The translations under genes and the position numbers were made by a program. A DNA stretch of 9,978 nt, from assembly GCA_013696265.1 (NCBI GenBank), contig JACCYX010000265.1:1-9978 (forward strand), given 5' to 3'. Under the pieces are notes generated by a model. That model searched no databases. It was given only the letters and a program-made list of their open reading frames with translations, and was not told the origin of the DNA. The stretch's first letter is position 1. The number at the start of each line of letters is the position of its first letter. This document shows, piece by piece, positions 7,000 to 9,978 of this stretch. Origin of the DNA: Chloroflexia bacterium. GTDB lineage: Bacteria; Chloroflexota; Chloroflexia; Thermomicrobiales; UBA6265.

Positions 7000-8187
7000 A
7001 TGACGTGGCAGACGGCCCGCCGGGTGCGGGATTTCAAGCCGACGATCTTCGCCGAAATGAGTGATCTCTCGGCGAAGCACGGCGCGGTCAACCTGGGCCA
7101 GGGTTTTCCGGACTTTCCAGGTCCGGCGTTCGTCAAGGACGCCGCGAAGCGGGCGATCGACCGTGACCTCAACCAGTACGCGCACCCGCATGGAGTGCCT
7201 GAGTTGCGTCAGGCGATCGCCGCCGACTGGACGGATCGCTTCGGGTTGGCGATCGACGCCGACCGCCACGTCACAGTGACGTCCGGCGCGACCGAGGCGA
7301 TCTTCGATTCCATCCTGGCCATGATCGATCCGGGCGACGAGGTGATCGCCTTCGAGCCGGTCTACGATTCCTACCCGGCAAGCGTCCAGATGGCGGGCGC
7401 CACGCTGCGCGCGGTGCGGCTGCAACCTCCGGACTGGACGTTCGCGATCGAAAGCCTGAAGGCCGCCGTGAACGCACGGACCCGTGTCGTCCTGCTCAAC
7501 ACGCCCCATAATCCGACCGGCAAGGTCTTCACGCCGAGTGAACTGCAAGCGATCGCCGACCTCGCGATCGAGCATGATCTGGTCGTGGTCACGGACGAGG
7601 TGTACGACCGCATCCTCTACGAGGGAGCCCTCCATGTGCCGATCGCCACGCTGCCCGGCATGTGGGAGCGAACGCTGACCATCAACTCGACCGGGAAGAC
7701 ATTCTCCCTGACCGGCTGGAAGATCGGCTACGCGGTCGGGCCAGACCACCTGGTGACGGCCCTGCGGTCCGTGCACCAGTTCATAACGTTCGCCACCTCG
7801 ACGCCCTTCCAGATCGCGATGGCCGAGGGGATGGCTGAAGCCCGGCGCAACAGCTATTACGGAACGCTCCTAGCAGAGTATACCGAGCGCCGGGATGTCC
7901 TAACCGCGATCCTGGAGCGGGCTGGATTTCCGGTCGCGCCGGTTCGGGGGAGCTACTTCCTGATGGCCTCGTTCGAGAATTTCGGATTTGCGACCGATGT
8001 GGATTTCTGCCGGTTCCTGATCACCGAGATCGGTGTGACGCCAATTCCGCCCTCGGCGCTCTACCTGGATCCGGCATCCGCGCCGAAGCTGGCGCGCTTT
8101 TGCTTCGCCAAGAAGGTATCGACGTTGATCGAGGCCGGAAATCGCCTCGATCGATCCGGAGTCGCCGTCGCGAACGCCGCCGGCTGA
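7000..8187 (+). CDS. Class I/II PLP-dependent aminotransferase
   Basis: A 395-residue fold-type I aminotransferase, cytosolic. It resembles the branch containing methionine aminotransferase YbdL, kynurenine aminotransferase and N-succinyldiaminopimelate aminotransferase-like enzymes (opening VNLGQGFPDFPGP). Key residues are present: Asn in NTPHNPTGKVF, Asp and Tyr in TDEVYDRILYEG, the Schiff-base lysine K233 in STGKTF, the phosphate-binding K241 in TGWKIGY, and the substrate-carboxylate Arg in ARFCFAKK. The frame stays open further upstream (to 6841) through the repeat element. ATG 7000 is chosen because the family homology starts there and AGGG stands 9 nt before it. The KDPG/KHG aldolase follows after 18 nt, so the two are co-transcribed. 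Exact amino-acid specificity cannot be assigned. Confidence 0.93.
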   Translation: MTWQTARRVRDFKPTIFAEMSDLSAKHGAVNLGQGFPDFPGPAFVKDAAKRAIDRDLNQYAHPHGVPELRQAIAADWTDRFGLAIDADRHVTVTSGATEAIFDSILAMIDPGDEVIAFEPVYDSYPASVQMAGATLRAVRLQPPDWTFAIESLKAAVNARTRVVLLNTPHNPTGKVFTPSELQAIADLAIEHDLVVVTDEVYDRILYEGALHVPIATLPGMWERTLTINSTGKTFSLTGWKIGYAVGPDHLVTALRSVHQFITFATSTPFQIAMAEGMAEARRNSYYGTLLAEYTERRDVLTAILERAGFPVAPVRGSYFLMASFENFGFATDVDFCRFLITEIGVTPIPPSALYLDPASAPKLARFCFAKKVSTLIEAGNRLDRSGVAVANAAG

Positions 8188-8205
8188 CGAGAGACAGGGG
8201 CAAAC

Positions 8206-8847
8206 ATGGCCAGTGCGGTGGAACGAGTGGAAGCGTGCGGGGTTGTCGCCATCGTGCGGCTGAAGGATTACTCGGCGGCGGTGGACCTGGTCAAGGCGCT
8301 CTTCGACGGCGGGATCGACGTCGTGGAATTTACCTACACCAACCCCCAGGCGGGAGCCGCCATCGAAGAAGTCAAAGCCGCACTCGGCGACCAGGTCTTG
8401 GCTGGCGCCGGCACCGTGCTCGACCCGGAAACCTGCCGCGCGGCGATCCTGCAAGGGGCCGACTTCATCGTCACCCCCACCGTCAACGTCGAGACGGTCC
8501 GGCTGAGCCGGCGGTACGCGATTCCGACCGTGATCGGGGCGTTCACGCCAACCGAGATCCTGACCGCCTGGGAAGCCGGCGCCACCTTCGTCAAGGTTTT
8601 TCCGGCCCGGGCCGTCGGTCCCGCCTACCTCAAGGACGTGAGCGGACCGTTGCCCCAGGTGCGGTTAATCCCGACCGGGGGAGTCAGCGTCGAGAACGCG
8701 GGTGATTTCATCCGGGCGGGTGCCCGGGCGGTGGCGCTCGGCGGCAACCTCGTTGACGAGCAGACGGTGGCCGACCGAGACTGGACGACGATCACGTCCC
8801 GGTCCCGGGCCGCCGTCGCGGCGGTCAATGCGGCGCGAGCATCGTAA
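8206..8847 (+). CDS. eda: KDPG/KHG aldolase (2-dehydro-3-deoxyphosphogluconate / 4-hydroxy-2-oxoglutarate aldolase)
   Basis: A class I (Schiff-base) aldolase of the Eda family, 213 residues, a normal length. It splits KDPG to pyruvate and glyceraldehyde-3-phosphate in the Entner-Doudoroff route, or 4-hydroxy-2-oxoglutarate to pyruvate and glyoxylate. Visible active-site residues are E41 in VVEFTYT (E. coli Glu45), T70 in GAGTVLD (Thr73) and the Schiff-base lysine K130 in FVKVFPA (Lys133). The phosphate-site glycines are in IPTGGVSVENAG and ALGGNLV. The position of E. coli Arg49 is Thr45 here; as I recall the Thermotoga maritima enzyme also has Thr there, so this does not argue against activity. 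The ATG has GGGG a few bases upstream. It is the second gene of a pair with the aminotransferase. Without ED dehydratase or a sugar-acid kinase nearby, KHG or another 2-oxo-acid substrate is also possible. Confidence 0.92.
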   Translation: MASAVERVEACGVVAIVRLKDYSAAVDLVKALFDGGIDVVEFTYTNPQAGAAIEEVKAALGDQVLAGAGTVLDPETCRAAILQGADFIVTPTVNVETVRLSRRYAIPTVIGAFTPTEILTAWEAGATFVKVFPARAVGPAYLKDVSGPLPQVRLIPTGGVSVENAGDFIRAGARAVALGGNLVDEQTVADRDWTTITSRSRAAVAAVNAARAS

Positions 8848-8864
8848 CGGCTGCGGCTTCGCGT

Positions 8865-8877
8865 GAATCGACGATTC
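8865..8877. promoter_or_regulatory. Perfect short palindrome in the gap before the NHLP-like gene
   Basis: GAATCG-A-CGATTC is a perfect 6-bp inverted repeat with a one-base centre. It lies just upstream of a weak -10-like TACACT (8880-8885), in the 106-bp gap between the aldolase and the small protein gene. The position would suit an operator, but a 13-base palindrome can arise by chance. No intrinsic terminator was recognised after the aldolase. Confidence 0.3.
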
Positions 8878-8953
8878 GGTACACTGTTCGGGGCAAGTTC
8901 CGGTGACGGTCGTGGCCGCGTAGCGATAAAGTCGTACCACTGGACAGAGTGAC

Positions 8954-9244
8954 ATGACCGATCAGGAAATCCGGCTCCCGCTGCTAAAGAGGCTTGCCGA
9001 ACAGGCGATGTCCGACCATGCGTTTCGGCTCGCCGCGCGGGACGACCTCGACCGCGCCCTGATTCACTATGGCTACCACCTTAACGACGCGGAGTTGCCC
9101 CTGGTGCGCCAGTTCCGGGACGCCCTGGCCGAGGCCGGCGTCGATCTCGCGCTCGCCTCGGAACTCAGTCTCGACATCGACGATGACCTGAGCGTCGACG
9201 ATCTGCATAACCTCCAGGCGGCGCTGAACGATTCGTCCCGATAG
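8954..9244 (+). CDS. Small NHLP-clan-like protein (Os1348-type), function unknown
   Basis: A 96-residue soluble protein. Residues 8-58 follow the pattern L-x2-RL-x3-A-x2-D-x2-FR...AL-x2-YG-x2-L-x3-E-x3-V-x2-F. This is the pattern I recognise from the nitrile-hydratase-like leader peptide (NHLP) clan, also related to LigA-type subunits, and most like 'Os1348 family NHLP clan' proteins of Chloroflexota and other bacteria. In RiPP precursors this region is the leader. Here the following ~38 residues are acidic (DIDDDLSVDD), have no Cys and lack a Gly-Gly cleavage site, although an Ala-Gly occurs at 61-62. No RiPP maturase is in the window. The ribosome site is weak (AGAG about 5 nt before ATG). 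Its function cannot be assigned; the family match is from memory of the pattern. Confidence 0.6.
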   Translation: MTDQEIRLPLLKRLAEQAMSDHAFRLAARDDLDRALIHYGYHLNDAELPLVRQFRDALAEAGVDLALASELSLDIDDDLSVDDLHNLQAALNDSSR

Positions 9245-9293
9245 ATCACGAGCAGTCGGAATCCAGCACGGGCGCGACGGACCTGAGTTGCCG

Positions 9294-9845
9294 CTATCCG
9301 ATGTTCTCACCCTGATACTGACCGGCGTAACCCTCTGTGGTTGGGGCGGCCAGGCCGACGAACACGAGCTGCATGACGCGCGCATCCCGTTGCACGCGGA
9401 AACCTTCCGGGTTCAATACGGAAAGCAGCGATGTCGATCGACCGCTGTAGCCCGCGTCCCAAACCGCGGTGTGGATAGTCACGCCGCTCCGGCCCAAGCT
9501 CGACCGCGGGCGGCCCAGCGCCATCAGCGATTCCGGCAGGCTGACGATTTCGTTGTAGAGGATGTGGTAGGGACCCGGCTCGAGCGTGATCCAGCCATCC
9601 CCGTCGAACGCCAGCGGAGCCAGTTCGGGAAGCGTGCGATCCCCGGGCTCCCGACCGATCTGGCCCTGACCCAGGTACCGGCTGATTTCGCGCAGGGTCA
9701 GGTCGAAGCCGTTTGGCTGCAACTGCCCGTCGAGATCGACGTAATCGCTCAGCAAGGGGCGCGAGCCGTCCTCGATCAGTCGCCGTAGCTGTTCGCGGCT
9801 GAGGACGCCGCCCTGAAAATCCTTCGCCACTGTGCTGTCCATCAT
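9294..9845 (-). CDS. dCTP deaminase/dUTPase family protein, probably archaeal-type dUTPase
   Basis: A trimeric all-beta nucleotide-pool enzyme of the dCTP deaminase/dUTPase superfamily, 183 residues from the chosen start. Motifs are QPNGFDLTL (43-51), RSSLGRSG (114-121), AVWDAGYSGR (127-136; D130 is the catalytic/metal-site Asp), LLSVLNPEG (140-148), QLVF (159-162) and the C-terminal YAGQYQGE arm (173-180). In dCTP deaminases the strand after DxG-G carries the catalytic Glu (E. coli Glu138, in LEFYN). Here that segment reads TSLLSVLN, closer to dUTPase (MVSVWN). Hydrolysis of dUTP to dUMP is therefore more likely than dCTP deamination. The frame extends upstream to an ATG at 9914, but those residues do not look like the family. 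ATG 9845 or the adjacent 9842 is preferred; neither has a strong ribosome site. It is convergent with the small gene to its left, 49 bp apart. Confidence 0.82.
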   Translation of the reverse strand: MMDSTVAKDFQGGVLSREQLRRLIEDGSRPLLSDYVDLDGQLQPNGFDLTLREISRYLGQGQIGREPGDRTLPELAPLAFDGDGWITLEPGPYHILYNEIVSLPESLMALGRPRSSLGRSGVTIHTAVWDAGYSGRSTSLLSVLNPEGFRVQRDARVMQLVFVGLAAPTTEGYAGQYQGENIG

Positions 9846-9978
9846 GCCGCTCAGTCTGCCTTTCGTGGTCCGCGGGGCCTCCCCAAATGGGCTGCCTGCA
9901 CAGTATGATCTCATCCTGAGCTTCGAGTAGCCTGAATTGGCACCCCGCGAATCCGCAATCGACTCAACCCTGTCTATC
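9846..9978. other. Upstream region of the dUTPase-like gene, no gene seen
   Basis: These 133 bp at the window edge hold no supported gene. The region should contain the promoter of the minus-strand dUTPase-like gene, but no convincing -35/-10 pair was found. TCATCCTGAGCTTCGAG at 9911-9927 looks like the start of another dispersed-repeat type (GTCATCCTGAGC...), possibly a fragment; this is weak. Confidence 0.35.

Noticed and set aside
8334..8345. Loss of the E. coli Arg49 equivalent in the KDPG aldolase as a sign of a new function
   Set aside because: The position is Thr here, but as recalled the active Thermotoga maritima KDPG aldolase also has Thr there, so it is normal family variation.
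4843..9244. A RiPP export/processing system made of the ABC exporter, M3 peptidase and NHLP-like protein
   Set aside because: The genes are not in one operon, the exporter has no C39 peptidase domain, the peptidase is a common housekeeping type, and no modification enzyme is present.
9846..9914. 23-residue upstream extension of the dUTPase-like protein
   Set aside because: The residues do not resemble the family start; the ATG at 9845 or 9842 gives a normal length.

Overview
The window is a GC-rich bacterial chromosome segment whose third codon positions are mostly G or C, with ordinary-looking genes. The organism is probably a member of Chloroflexota (Thermomicrobia-like). This is an inference from gene content: a CxxC-x17-CxxC zinc-ribbon protein, a COG4586/COG4587/COG3694-type ABC-2 exporter, an NHLP-clan small protein, an archaeal-type dUTPase relative, and foldback repeats of the GTCATTTCGAGC... 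type. No rRNA, tRNA, CRISPR array, transposase, integrase or phage gene was seen.

Layout. Bases 1-1033 (+) are the 3' part of a class III aminotransferase gene, closed by a strong intrinsic terminator (1051-1093). Bases 1112-1336 are a foldback repeat element. On the minus strand, reading from 4660 down to 1387, lies an apparent operon: ABC-2 permease A, permease B (8-nt overlap), a 191-bp gap holding a repeat-derived sequence, the ABC ATPase, and a small two-zinc-ribbon protein. A 182-bp divergent intergenic region separates it from a PepF-type M3 oligopeptidase (4843-6681, +). Bases 6713-6943 hold a second foldback element. A class I/II aminotransferase (7000-8187, +) and a KDPG/KHG aldolase (8206-8847, +) follow as a tight pair. 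Then come a 96-residue NHLP-clan-like protein (8954-9244, +) and, convergent to it, a dCTP deaminase/dUTPase-family protein (9294-9845, -).

How they work together. The three ABC proteins should form one exporter of unknown substrate. The M3 peptidase degrades cytosolic oligopeptides, and the two aminotransferases and the aldolase are central or amino-acid carbon metabolism. The dUTPase-like protein is a nucleotide-pool enzyme. There is no convincing evidence for a single novel multi-gene system. The most unusual material is non-coding: three longer gaps hold REP/foldback-type elements that share sequence blocks, one inside an operon. Also of interest are an orphan NHLP-clan (RiPP-leader-like) small protein and a dCTP-deaminase-family enzyme that appears to lack the deaminase glutamate.
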